Positions 8,797-17,405 of a stretch of 64,000 nt of DNA are shown in pieces. The translations under genes and the position numbers were made by a program. Numbering within the stretch: the stretch's first letter is position 1; each line of letters starts with the position of its first letter. The notes beneath the pieces were generated by a model. That model did no database searches. It was not told where the DNA came from and was given only the letters and a program-made list of their open reading frames with translations. The stretch is from Vibrio fluminensis (GTDB lineage Bacteria > Pseudomonadota > Gammaproteobacteria > Enterobacterales > Vibrionaceae). Where the stretch lies: assembly GCF_015278125.1 (NCBI RefSeq), contig NZ_JADILO010000024.1:1-64000 (forward strand), read 5' to 3'.

Positions 8797-9560
8797 ATTC
8801 AATCACCGCAATTATCGCCGACGATGAGCCTCTCTTACGTCACCACTTAGACAAAAGCTTATCGGAAGTGTGGCCAGACTTAGAGATAGTTGCGACCTGC
8901 GGAGATGGTAAACAAGCACTGGAAAAAATCGTCCAATATACTCCAGATATTGTCTTTCTTGATATTCGTATGCCTGAGTTGGATGGCATGGCGGTAGCTA
9001 AACAACTTGTTCAACTTGAGCAGCAGCCATTAGTGGTGTTTGTCACCGCTTTTGATCAATATGCCATTAATGCTTTTGAGCAAAATGCGCTTGATTACTT
9101 GCTTAAGCCCATCAATGAAGAACGCCTTGAACATTGCTGTCAAAAGCTTCAGCAACATTTACACGCCAAGAGCAACAAGCAAGCCCCTGATATCAATCAT
9201 CTATTGGCACAAATCAGCCAACTGACACCAAAGCAGCAGCAATACCTTCGATGGATTAAAGCCGCTCAAGGTGATGACATTCATCTGATTTCAACCAATG
9301 ACGTACTCTACTTCAAAGCCGAAGAGAAGTACGTATCGATTTATACCGATGAAAGTGAGTATCTGATCCGCACTCCAATTAAAGAACTACTGCAACAACT
9401 CGATCCTGATTTGTTTTGGAAAATTCACCGTTCGACGGTGGTGAGAGTGGCAGCAATTGATAAAGTCACTAAAGATTTTACTGGCCGCATGTATGTAAAA
9501 ATGGCTGGCCATAAACTTGCCGTCAGTCGTGCTCAGCAAGGCTTATTTAAAGGAATGTAA
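8793..9560 (+). CDS. LytTR-family response regulator
   Basis: Two-domain regulator of 255 residues. The receiver has acidic pocket D10-D11, phosphorylation site D57 ([12 protein letters not shown]), a Thr/Ala switch (FVTAFD) and the KPI lysine ([11 protein letters not shown]). The LytTR DNA-binding domain occupies about residues 150-255 ([38 protein letters not shown]). The ATG at 8793 is used because it forms an ATGA overlap with the kinase gene, with AAAGGGAA upstream. It probably binds the repeat array at 2911-2979 and so controls its own operon; that link is inferred from consensus matching. Confidence 0.93.
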   Translation: MNSITAIIADDEPLLRHHLDKSLSEVWPDLEIVATCGDGKQALEKIVQYTPDIVFLDIRMPELDGMAVAKQLVQLEQQPLVVFVTAFDQYAINAFEQNALDYLLKPINEERLEHCCQKLQQHLHAKSNKQAPDINHLLAQISQLTPKQQQYLRWIKAAQGDDIHLISTNDVLYFKAEEKYVSIYTDESEYLIRTPIKELLQQLDPDLFWKIHRSTVVRVAAIDKVTKDFTGRMYVKMAGHKLAVSRAQQGLFKGM

Positions 9561-10006
9561 ATCGCTACCACATAGCAAGATTAAAACGCCTAGATAGCTT
9601 GGTGTGACCTCTGCGTTTCATGGTTCTCCCAAGTATTACATTGACGACGCAGATTAAACGCCTTTGTCTTATTTTGTGAACTCGCACCTCAGATAAACGA
9701 CGCTTTTTTCGGCTAGTTCAAACAACAACACTTTCACTTGTCGCAGTCTATTTTTGTGCCCCTCTCCAATTTCTCAATGATAGACTGAGAAATCATCTAG
9801 CTCTCAACTTTCATTCTCCTCCAATCGAAAGCATATTCTCAGTTTTTAGACAAATGCAGCGAGTTGTGATCCTGCTTTTACATTCATTTTCTGCTCCTGA
9901 CATAATCATCTCGCAACCAATCGTAAATCTGATGTGTACCTAGTAATTCATATATTTCTCTACCCTTTTAATCGCCATTGTTAGCAATAGCATACGAGGT
10001 CAAGTT
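9561..10006. other. 446-base intergenic region, no gene seen
   Basis: It lies between the LytTR regulator and the phosphatase. No convincing ORF, RNA or strong terminator was found after 9560. The last 100 bases are AT-rich and probably hold the phosphatase promoter; GAGG at 9997-10000 is its ribosome site. A CTGACATAATC stretch near 9896 recalls half of a Pho box, but no second half was found. Confidence 0.5.
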
Positions 10007-11545
10007 ATGAAGAAAACACTACTTAGCGCTTTAATTTTGGCTAGCATAAGTTTTACAACATCGGCATCTGAACAAGATGCTTTCAAAGTACGCCCCTACC
10101 TCCAAAACCCTACCAATACCAGCATGACTATTATGTGGGTTACCACCGACAGCAATGCGGGTGAAGTGGTGGTTTCAGGGGAAGATTTTAGTAAATCGGT
10201 CAAATCGTCTCCTCAACAAGCAAAGGAGCTAAATTACTATCCGACCGAAATTGAAAAATATAGCCCCGACACCGCCACACCTTATATCCACAGTGTAAAA
10301 GTCGATGGCCTCGCGCCTGGCACCCAATATGAATATGTCGTTGAGCAAGGTGATGAAAAATACAGTGCTCACTTCACTACGGTGCCAAGCAAAGATGGCG
10401 ATGTCCGATTTGTGGTGTATTCAGACTCAGAAACAGAGCCTGAATCTACGGGCAAGACCAGACGTTGGTCAGAACCTTATGGAGACTTTGATCGTCAATA
10501 TCTTGTTGATCAAACCACAGGTTACCAAGAGAACATTCGAGTGATGATTGAACGTCAACCCAACTTCATCGCCATCGCTGGAGACCTAGTCGAATCTGGC
10601 AATGAACAGCGCGACTGGGATGAATTCTGGCGTCATAACGCTGGCGAGTACAATAACATCGCCTCGTACGTGCCACTCTTCCCTGCGCTCGGCAATCACG
10701 AAAACTACCCCGGCCCTGATGGCGGTATGAAAGAGTACAATACTGAATTGGCTCTACAAGCGATTGCTCGATACAAAGCCTATTTTGACGTTCCAGATAA
10801 CGGCAGCGAAGTCGAGGCATACAAAGATCGCTTCTATCGTATTGATTACGGTCCAATCACCTTTATTACTCTCGACACGTCTGACGGCAAAGAAGATAAA
10901 ACTGACAAGGATACCAACTGGCGTTTGCCAGGCGTTAACGCTCCTGACTTTAACCCAGGTTCTGAGCAATATGTCTGGCTGGAGAAACAACTCGCGGATG
11001 CACAGAAGAACAGTCAATTTACCTTTGTTCAGTTCCACCATGTTCCATATTCTGTAGGCCCTCACGGATTCCCGACGGGTAATGGCGGCTTTGACAATGG
11101 TCAAGATAATCAATCTGGTGTACCAGTTCGTGTGCTCACACCTCTGTTTGCTAAGTATGGCGTCGATGCGGTGTTTGCTGGACACGATGAGATGTACGAG
11201 CACTCACTTGTTGATGGTGTCCATTTTTACGATACCGGTATCGGCGGTGACGGTTTACGCGGCCCTTACTTCGGTGAAGATGGAAAATACAAAACTGATT
11301 TAGATAATCCATACCAACAATTCTTAGCTCATCTTGACTCTCCAGAAGTCTGGCAAGATAAACAGCTGATTAGTGGTGGTAAGCACTACGGACACATGGA
11401 AGTCAACGTATTCCAAAATAACCAAGGCGTATGGACGACTGAAATTGCACCCGTCTATGTCTTCCCAATTATGAACAAACAAGGGGAAGTTACCAGTTGG
11501 GAACGACGCGTCTACGATGATGTCGTAACGTTAACGGCCAATTGA
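10007..11545 (+). CDS. Secreted purple-acid-phosphatase-like metallophosphoesterase
   Basis: Exported binuclear-metal phosphoesterase of 512 residues. A signal peptide (cleavage after about ASA, residue 20) is followed by a fibronectin-III-like PAP N-terminal domain (about 25-130, VRPYLQNPTNTSMTIMWVT). The calcineurin-like domain then carries the metal motifs in order: a first Asp in VVYSDSE, GDLVESGN, GNHENYPG, FVQFHHVPYS and FAGHDEMYEH. The usual first block DxH/GDxG is degenerate here. Expected activity is release of phosphate from organic esters outside the cytoplasm. The gene stands alone with a strong terminator. Substrate and Pho control are not shown. Confidence 0.88.
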   Translation: MKKTLLSALILASISFTTSASEQDAFKVRPYLQNPTNTSMTIMWVTTDSNAGEVVVSGEDFSKSVKSSPQQAKELNYYPTEIEKYSPDTATPYIHSVKVDGLAPGTQYEYVVEQGDEKYSAHFTTVPSKDGDVRFVVYSDSETEPESTGKTRRWSEPYGDFDRQYLVDQTTGYQENIRVMIERQPNFIAIAGDLVESGNEQRDWDEFWRHNAGEYNNIASYVPLFPALGNHENYPGPDGGMKEYNTELALQAIARYKAYFDVPDNGSEVEAYKDRFYRIDYGPITFITLDTSDGKEDKTDKDTNWRLPGVNAPDFNPGSEQYVWLEKQLADAQKNSQFTFVQFHHVPYSVGPHGFPTGNGGFDNGQDNQSGVPVRVLTPLFAKYGVDAVFAGHDEMYEHSLVDGVHFYDTGIGGDGLRGPYFGEDGKYKTDLDNPYQQFLAHLDSPEVWQDKQLISGGKHYGHMEVNVFQNNQGVWTTEIAPVYVFPIMNKQGEVTSWERRVYDDVVTLTAN

Positions 11546-11570
11546 TGCCTAACCACTCTTTATAATCGAT

Positions 11571-11609
11571 AACGCCCCACATTGTGCAATACAATGTGGG
11601 GCGTTTTTA
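11571..11609 (+). terminator. Strong terminator after the phosphatase gene
   Basis: A perfect 14-bp stem (11571-11584 with 11592-11605) with a 7-nt loop is followed by U's to 11608. It separates the plus-strand phosphatase from the convergent ABC permease gene. Confidence 0.92.
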
Positions 11610-11624
11610 GTCGGTCAATACGTC

Positions 11625-12302
11625 TCAGCTTAAAGGTCTAAGGTAGGCTAAGAAACGTTTCTCAGCATTTTTGAAAATCCACAGAATTAAGAAAGTCAGC
11701 GCCATATAGAACAAGCCAGCTGTGAGGAATGACTCAAATGGCGCGTAGTAACGAGAGTTCACCAAACGCGCCGCACCGGTGAGATCAAGAATGGTCACAA
11801 TACCTGCCACCGCACTACCATGCAGCATGAAAATCACTTCATTGCTGTAAGCTGGCAGTGCACGACGCAAAGCGCTAGGCAAAATGATACGGCGATAAGT
11901 CATAAACGTGCTCATGCCATACGCCTTGGCTGCTTCAACTTCTCCTTTTGGTAATCCATTGATTGCACCGCGAATAATTTCGGCAGTGTAAGCAGAAGTA
12001 TTAAGCACAAAGGCGACCAGCGCGCAGAACCAAGCGTTTTCCCATAAGGTATCTTTTACTGGAAAAAATTGATCCATACCGTAGTAAATTAGGTAAAGCT
12101 GGACTAGCAGCGGTGTGCCACGGAAAAAGTAGATGTATCCCCAGCTTGGTAGCATCAAAAGATAGTTGCGGCTATTGCGGGTGATTGCCAAAGGTATCGC
12201 GACCAACAAACCTAAGATAAGCGCCAAACCAACCAGCCAGAAAGTGGTCCAAAGCCCTTCTAAATAGATAGGGAAGCTCTCAATAATCAATGAAAAGTCC
12301 AT
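11625..12302 (-). CDS. Polar amino-acid ABC transporter permease (HisM/ArtM type)
   Basis: Inner-membrane subunit of 225 residues with about five helices. The cytoplasmic coupling loop EAAKAYGMSTFMTYRRIILPSALRRALP (about 142-169) is the EAA motif of polar amino-acid permeases. It is the last gene of the four-gene importer and starts 3 bases after the previous gene. It would form a heterodimer with the 12306-13046 product. Similarity suggests arginine, ornithine, lysine or histidine, but the sequence alone does not fix the substrate. Confidence 0.9.
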   Translation of the reverse strand: MDFSLIIESFPIYLEGLWTTFWLVGLALILGLLVAIPLAITRNSRNYLLMLPSWGYIYFFRGTPLLVQLYLIYYGMDQFFPVKDTLWENAWFCALVAFVLNTSAYTAEIIRGAINGLPKGEVEAAKAYGMSTFMTYRRIILPSALRRALPAYSNEVIFMLHGSAVAGIVTILDLTGAARLVNSRYYAPFESFLTAGLFYMALTFLILWIFKNAEKRFLAYLRPLS

Positions 12303-12305
12303 TTT

Positions 12306-13046
12306 CTACCTCGCATGTATACTGAATTTACGTTCAACCAGTTTAAGCAAGCCGGTAGAGACGCTGGTAAAAAATAGGAAGATGATTGCGACGGCCATAT
12401 AGAAGGTAAATGGCATTTTTGTTGAGCCTGCTGCCAATGCGCTTACCCTAACCATATCTTCTAAGCCAATAATCGAAACCAACGCGGTGGTTTTCAGCAA
12501 TACCAGCCAGTTATTACCGAAGCCTGGTAACGCATGGCGAACCATTTGCGGGAACAAAATACGGCGAAATGCCAACGTCGAACTCATGCCGTAGGCTTTC
12601 GCTGCTTCTAATTCGCCCTTATCCACCGCCATGATCGCACCACGGAAAGTTTCCGCCATATAAGCACCAAAGATAAAGCCAATGGTCAAAACGCCAGCGA
12701 TAAACGGACTAACATCAATATAATCAGGAAGGTAAGAAACCCATTCATGGTCTGGGTTGCTTGAGGTAAACCATTCGTTCAGCCATTCATTAATCGAGTA
12801 AAGGCTGTTATTCAATAATATCTGTCCGCCGAAGAAGATCAGCATCATTAATACCAGATCGGGAATTCCGCGAATGATAGTGGTGTAAAGGGTGGCAATA
12901 GCACGAGCCCAGCGATAAGGGGCTAGCTTTGCTAATGCGCCAAGCATTCCCAGAATAACGGCAAGCAAAAGGGACAAGAGTGCCACTTCTATCGTGACCT
13001 GTGCCCCTTTTAAAATGGAGGCTTCATATCCTTGAAGATCCAGCAT
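12306..13046 (-). CDS. Polar amino-acid ABC transporter permease (HisQ/ArtQ type)
   Basis: Second permease subunit, 246 residues, with an EAA loop ELEAAKAYGMSSTLAFRRILFPQMVRHALPGFGNN in the C-terminal half. It is longer than HisQ because of an insertion around residues 80-105 (YSINEWLNEWFTSSNPDHEWVSYLPDYIDVS) between membrane helices, probably on the periplasmic side. GGAA before the ATG supports the start. It is third in the order ATPase, binding protein, Q, M, the same order as E. coli artP-artI-artQ-artM. Confidence 0.9.
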   Translation of the reverse strand: MLDLQGYEASILKGAQVTIEVALLSLLLAVILGMLGALAKLAPYRWARAIATLYTTIIRGIPDLVLMMLIFFGGQILLNNSLYSINEWLNEWFTSSNPDHEWVSYLPDYIDVSPFIAGVLTIGFIFGAYMAETFRGAIMAVDKGELEAAKAYGMSSTLAFRRILFPQMVRHALPGFGNNWLVLLKTTALVSIIGLEDMVRVSALAAGSTKMPFTFYMAVAIIFLFFTSVSTGLLKLVERKFSIHAR

Positions 13047-13158
13047 AGGTGAGTTCCTTTCCCTAAACTAAAGTTCGACCGCTGGCTACATCTAGGAACA
13101 AGCCAACGGTCGCAGAGAGCCAATCGCTCGTTACCTACCGAGCTTAATTGGCTAGCGT

Positions 13159-13926
13159 TTACTGACCGTAAACGTCGTAGTTGAAGTATTTAGCCGCGAT
13201 CTCTTGGTAGATACCTTTTTCACGCAAAGACAAAATCGCTTCATCGAGTTTCTTAGTCAGATCTTTGTCTTGCTTACGAACTGCAATACCAAAACCCTCG
13301 CCGAACCATTGTGGATCCGTTAGAGATGGACCAACGAACTCATAACCGTCACCACCCTTAGCATTGAGTACACCTTCTTCTAAGGCAGAAGCATCACCCA
13401 GTACTGCTGCAATTCGACCATTTGCAAGATCAAGGTACGCTTCATCAAATGAACCGTAACGAACAATCTCAACTTTATCGTAATTGTCTGTTAGGTACTT
13501 ATCGTGAGTGGTCGCACGTTGCACGCCGATCTTTACACCATCAAGGTTGTCAAAATTTAGACCCGCATCTTTCTTGGCAATAAATTTGTTTGGAATAAGT
13601 GCGTATTTGCCAGTGAAGTCAATTTTCTTTTTACGCTCTTCAGTAATCGACATTGCTGCGATAATTGCATCGTATTTACGCGCAAGCAGAGAAGGAATGA
13701 TGCCATCCCAATCTTGAGGAACGATCTTACATTTAACTTCCATCTCTTTACAAAGTGCGTTGGCCATATCGACATCAAAGCCTTTGAGTGAACCGTCAGC
13801 TTCTGTCCAGCTAAATGGAGGATAAGCACCTTCAATGCCAAAACGAACTGTCTTCCAATCTTTCGCTTGTGCCATGCCTGTCACTGTTGTAGCTGCCAGT
13901 GCCGCTACTACTAACCACTTTTTCAT
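13159..13926 (-). CDS. Periplasmic polar amino-acid-binding protein
   Basis: Substrate-binding protein (HisJ/ArtI/ArgT class), 255 residues. The ATG at 13926 is preferred over the one at 13932: AGGAG stands seven bases before 13926 but only one base before 13932. A signal peptide (MKKWLVVAALAATTVTGMAQA) is followed by VRFGIEGAYPPFSW, the domain-1 ligand stretch GFDVDMANALC, AAMSITEERKKKIDFTGKY and the hinge block VGVQRATTHDKYL-type sequence. These are family signatures for binding positively charged or polar amino acids. It feeds the permeases encoded downstream. Confidence 0.9.
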   Translation of the reverse strand: MKKWLVVAALAATTVTGMAQAKDWKTVRFGIEGAYPPFSWTEADGSLKGFDVDMANALCKEMEVKCKIVPQDWDGIIPSLLARKYDAIIAAMSITEERKKKIDFTGKYALIPNKFIAKKDAGLNFDNLDGVKIGVQRATTHDKYLTDNYDKVEIVRYGSFDEAYLDLANGRIAAVLGDASALEEGVLNAKGGDGYEFVGPSLTDPQWFGEGFGIAVRKQDKDLTKKLDEAILSLREKGIYQEIAAKYFNYDVYGQ

Positions 13927-14013
13927 TTCCATACTCCTGTGATTTTTAGTGTTTATTAGATAATTACTAGATGTTGTGTTGCTCTGCCTTGTTGTTTAGT
14001 TCAAGAAAGGCAG

Positions 14014-14784
14014 TTAATAAATAGACGAGATAAATTGTTGCAAACGCTCAGATTCAGGGCTGGTAAATAATTTGGCAGGATCACCCTGCTCCTCTACCAA
14101 ACCTTGATGAAGAAACATCACATGATTTGAAACGTCACGGGCAAAGGCCATCTCATGAGTCACCACTAACATGGTGCGTCCTTCCTCAGCAAGATCGCGC
14201 ATTACACCAAGCACTTCACCAACCAACTCAGGGTCAAGTGCCGAAGTTGGCTCATCAAATAGCATGACCTCAGGGTCGACCGCTAACGCTCTTGCTATCG
14301 CTGCACGCTGCTGCTGCCCACCAGATAAATGACCAGGGTAGTAATCTTTGCGCTCGTACAAGCCAACTTTCTTGAGTAGCAATTCTGCATTTTCAATCGC
14401 TTGGGCCTTCGGCACACCTAAGACATGAACTGGAGCTTCGATCACATTTTCAAGTACCGTTAAATGTGACCATAGGTTAAACCCTTGGAATACCATTGCT
14501 AAACGAGAACGGATTCGTTGCACTTGTTTTTCATTCGCAGGAACGGCTTCACCTTGGCGGTTGTTTTTCATCTCAATCAATTCGCCATTGACCCAGATTT
14601 CGCCGTCTGTATGGGTTTCAAGAAGGTTGATACAACGTAAAAAGGTACTTTTACCTGATCCGGAAGAACCGATTATCGAGATAACATCACCTTTGTGGGC
14701 TTCTAAAGAAATGCCTTTTAGAACTTCATTTTGACCGAAGGTCTTGTGCAAGTTATTGATATTTAGCGCTGGTACATCTTTCAT
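14014..14784 (-). CDS. Polar amino-acid ABC transporter ATPase (HisP/AotP type)
   Basis: First gene of the importer operon, 256 residues. It has Walker A GSSGSGKST, then a family-typical insertion with GEAVPANEKQVQRIRSRLAMVFQ, signature [15 protein letters not shown], Walker B VMLFDEPTSALDP and VTHEMAFARDVS. This HisP/AotP pattern is characteristic of basic amino-acid importers. There is an 87-base gap before the binding-protein gene. Confidence 0.92.
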   Translation of the reverse strand: MKDVPALNINNLHKTFGQNEVLKGISLEAHKGDVISIIGSSGSGKSTFLRCINLLETHTDGEIWVNGELIEMKNNRQGEAVPANEKQVQRIRSRLAMVFQGFNLWSHLTVLENVIEAPVHVLGVPKAQAIENAELLLKKVGLYERKDYYPGHLSGGQQQRAAIARALAVDPEVMLFDEPTSALDPELVGEVLGVMRDLAEEGRTMLVVTHEMAFARDVSNHVMFLHQGLVEEQGDPAKLFTSPESERLQQFISSIY

Positions 14785-15205
14785 GCGCTGCTACTCCCTG
14801 TAATATTATCTTCGTCAAGCATATATTTGTTACTGCTTGATTGCATGGATCCTTCCATTTGCCATCAAACTAGCACTAACCCCTTAAACATGCAACAAAT
14901 TATTAACCTGCACAAATTGGTTATATAGACACTTTATATGAATAAATAAGCACAATATAGTTATTAGTACTTTATTGCATGCATAAGACAAAGCGAGTCG
15001 CGAAACTGATAATTGACTCACTTAACATTTACCACACAAAAATCCGCTCCAAATATTCGCCGATAAAAATGTTGCAACTATGCGGTAAAAAGTAAACTAC
15101 AGGTTTGGTCAAGGTTACATTTTGAAAGCAATTTTCAGGTTTCAAGCGCAAAGTAAGTCAATCCTTAACCATGTTGCGTAGTTTTCTTTCACATTCTTTC
15201 ATAAA

Positions 15206-15219
15206 GTGATCTAAATCAA
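15206..15219 (+). promoter_or_regulatory. FNR-type box upstream of the DUF3360-pfl block
   Basis: GTGATctaaATCAA matches the FNR consensus TTGATnnnnATCAA at nine of ten defined positions. If FNR acts as a class II activator (site centred at -41.5), transcription would start near 15254. TAAACT at about 15242 could serve as a -10. Control of pfl by FNR is established in E. coli; here it is inferred from the site. Confidence 0.65.
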
Positions 15220-15252
15220 TCACTCTTAAGGGTTAGCACGTTAAACTCCCGA

Positions 15253-15286
15253 CGGACAAAAGCCTCAACTGACGCTTTTTTGTCCG
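15253..15286 (+). other. Stem-loop at the expected 5' end of the DUF3360 transcript
   Basis: CGGACAAAAGC (15253-15263) pairs with GCTTTTTTGTCCG (15274-15286) with a two-base bulge and a 10-nt loop. It starts at almost exactly the transcription start predicted from the FNR box. No U-tract follows, so it is not a clean terminator. A 5'-end hairpin protecting the mRNA is possible. Confidence 0.4.
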
Positions 15287-15554
15287 CTTCTTCGTCTATT
15301 CTTAAGCACATGCTATACGTGCCGCTTAAAGGGCAAAAAGGATTTCTTGTAAGAAGCTATACCTAAACGACTTGTCGTGACTGTTAGGCAACTAACGAAC
15401 TAAACCTCAAAATACAGAGATTACTGTGTAGTGAGATTAGTGAATATCACGCTTCAAGCGGTCTAGGTATATGAACAGACGTTTTACGCAGTCGCTTATA
15501 TCAAAAACAAACGAGCGACTTAAAATAAATCACTAACTTTAATATGAGGAATCT

Positions 15555-17102
15555 ATGTCAGACGCAGTCAATAAGCCGCACTCTGATTCGGATATCGAAA
15601 ACAAGAGCTATCGCGAGCTGCATCGTCCGTCATCGGAATTTGCATCACGTTCCGATTACCTAGATCACGAACTTCAAATCATGAAGCCACGTCGCTTTGG
15701 TTTAAACCTACCTGGCCGTGACTTCCGTTTCGAGCTTGAGGACTTAGTTCCAGCTCTTGCGGGTACAATCGGCATCATCGCGATGTACTCAGCAGTAATG
15801 ATGTCTTGGGCAGAAGGTCTGACAGCTGCTTGGGATCACGTAAACCTTGGTAAAGAGTTTGCGATTGAAGTTGCACGTGTAGAGATGCTTATCCCTGCAT
15901 TCCTATTCTGTGTTCTAGCATCTGGCTTCATTAACCCGAAAGCAAACCTTGCGGGTAACCACGGTCCGATGATCCCACTTATCGCGACTATCGCACTAGC
16001 GGGTGCTCACCCTCTTGCTCTTGCAATCCTGATCGGTGTATTCGGTCTGATCTTGAGTTTCCTAAAAGGTGGTTCCAAACTGGTTAACCTTACCTCCGAA
16101 GGTACAGCAGGTGGCTTGCTTATCTTCCTAGGTCTAACCGGTACAATGAGCCAAATCACCTCGATTCAAGAGTGGGCAGTTGGTCTTCAATCAGACACAG
16201 TTGCAGCAGGCAGCATGGGTTACGTTGGTCTAGTTGTACTAGCAGTAACTATCGTTCTTTACGCATACCTTGCGAAAGTAAACAAACGCTGGCTAGCTAT
16301 CCCTGTGTGTGCTTTCACCGGTCTTGCTATCGCTTTGGCATTTGGTGCAGGTTTCGATATCAAATTCGTGACTGAACCAGGTCTACCTAACCTAAACCCA
16401 GTTTACTGGTGGGGCAGCACTGAAGAAGGTTGGATGCTTGGTCTTCCAAACATGCAGCACTTCATCGCGTCTCTACCTTTCGCAATTCTTGCGGTAGCAA
16501 TGTGGTCACCAGATTTCCTAGGTCACCGTATTTTCCAAGAGCTAAACTACCCTAAAAAGACTGAAAAAGTTCTTATGGACGTAGATGACACTATGACTAT
16601 GTGTTCTATCCGTCAGATGGTTGGTACAGCTGTAGGTGGTGGTAACATCACTTCATCTTGGGGTACTTACATGATCCCAGCTGCGATCGCTAAACGCCCT
16701 ATTCCAGGCGGTGCAATCCTTCTTGGTCTAATCGTAATGGCAGTGGCTATCCTTGGTTTCCCAATGGACGTAGCGGTATGGCCACCAGTAATGCGTGTAG
16801 CACTACTAGTAGGTGTATCTCTACCTCTACTAGAAGCGGGTATGCAAATGGTTAAAGACTCTAAAGACTCACAAGCTGCAGGTATCTGTATCTTTGGTTC
16901 TGCGGTAGTTAACCCTGTACTAGCTTGGGCACTAACCATGCTACTAGACAACAACGGTCTAATCGGCGACAAAGAGCGTGCTGCTCGTCTAGGTTTTGTT
17001 GATAAAATCGTAATTCCAGTAGGCGTACTAGTGATCTGTCTAGTTGCAATGCTTGCTGTTGGTATGCTTGAAGATCAGTTTGGTATTCCTGCACTACTGT
17101 AA
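15555..17102 (+). CDS. DUF3360 family membrane protein, putative anaerobic anion transporter
   Basis: Polytopic inner-membrane protein of 515 residues, recalled as DUF3360 (typical length about 490-517). A hydrophilic N-terminus (about 1-60) is followed by LEDLVPALAGTIG and about 12-14 hydrophobic segments. Motifs such as GNHGPMIPLIATI, LTSEGTAGGLLIFLGLTG and VGGGNITSSWGTYMIPAAIAKRPIPGGA resemble the core of NCS2/SulP-like carriers; that fold is a guess. It occupies the place of focA beside pflB but is unrelated to 280-residue FocA. Its codon choice (GGT, CGT, CTA/CTT) is as biased as that of pflB, which suggests high expression. GAGGA precedes the ATG. Confidence 0.8.
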   Translation: MSDAVNKPHSDSDIENKSYRELHRPSSEFASRSDYLDHELQIMKPRRFGLNLPGRDFRFELEDLVPALAGTIGIIAMYSAVMMSWAEGLTAAWDHVNLGKEFAIEVARVEMLIPAFLFCVLASGFINPKANLAGNHGPMIPLIATIALAGAHPLALAILIGVFGLILSFLKGGSKLVNLTSEGTAGGLLIFLGLTGTMSQITSIQEWAVGLQSDTVAAGSMGYVGLVVLAVTIVLYAYLAKVNKRWLAIPVCAFTGLAIALAFGAGFDIKFVTEPGLPNLNPVYWWGSTEEGWMLGLPNMQHFIASLPFAILAVAMWSPDFLGHRIFQELNYPKKTEKVLMDVDDTMTMCSIRQMVGTAVGGGNITSSWGTYMIPAAIAKRPIPGGAILLGLIVMAVAILGFPMDVAVWPPVMRVALLVGVSLPLLEAGMQMVKDSKDSQAAGICIFGSAVVNPVLAWALTMLLDNNGLIGDKERAARLGFVDKIVIPVGVLVICLVAMLAVGMLEDQFGIPALL

Positions 17103-17121
17103 TTTTTGAGCTATAAATGAA

Positions 17122-17148
17122 GGGGACGCGATTTTCGCGCCCCTTTTT
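17122..17148 (+). terminator. Terminator after the DUF3360 gene
   Basis: GGGGaCGCG (17122-17130) pairs with CGCGCCCC (17136-17143) with one bulged A, followed by five U's. It separates the DUF3360 transcript from pflB, which therefore needs its own promoter or read-through. Confidence 0.85.
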
Positions 17149-17325
17149 ATCAATTATTTTTAGTATTTGTTGATTTAGTTTAAGGTTTCAAAAATTTTTT
17201 AGTGTATCCTTGAATTCGAACTGGTAATATCCCATATAAAGAGTAATGACAATTTCTATAGGTTTTTGATCGAATACGAATAGCGATCAGTAAAGGCTAT
17301 ACATATTGTTATTTTAAATAAGAGT

Positions 17326-17383
17326 GTACTGTTCCTCATACCGAGGATAGCTGGCTCAGCGGCGAAACCAGTACGTGTTTTTT
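17326..17383 (+). other. Possible structured pflB leader (three-way junction followed by a U-run)
   Basis: The outer stem GTACTG (17326-17331)/CAGTAC (17369-17374) encloses two hairpins, CCTC/GAGG (17334-17346) and GCTG/CAGC (17350-17360). Six U's follow at 17378-17383, 22 bases before the pflB ATG. The shape fits a small regulatory or attenuator-like element, but the stems are short and could be chance. No known riboswitch class is recognised. Confidence 0.4.
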
Positions 17384-17405
17384 CTACTAAAAAGGTAGGT
17401 ATGTC

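Larger units (their letters stand above)
14785..15554. other. 770-base divergent control region between the amino-acid importer and the DUF3360 gene
   Basis: No ORF of note. The left part (14785-15000) is AT-rich and should hold the importer promoter. TGAATAAATAAG at about 14938 recalls half an ARG box but lacks a clear partner. The right part holds the FNR-like box (15206-15219) and a stem-loop (15253-15286), followed by about 270 bases of apparent untranslated leader before the DUF3360 start. Confidence 0.6.

Noticed and set aside
9893..9915. Possible Pho box before the phosphatase gene
   Set aside because: Only one half (CTGACATAAT) is close to consensus; the second half does not match.
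10754..11203. 149-codon minus-strand frame inside the phosphatase gene
   Set aside because: Fully within a well-supported gene on the other strand; a shadow of its codon bias.
14936..14955. Possible ArgR operator before the amino-acid importer
   Set aside because: One half-like stretch (TGAATAAATAAG) with no proper inverted partner or second box.
15555..17102. Calling this gene focA because it precedes pflB
   Set aside because: Length (515 versus about 280 residues), topology and motifs do not fit the formate/nitrite channel family.
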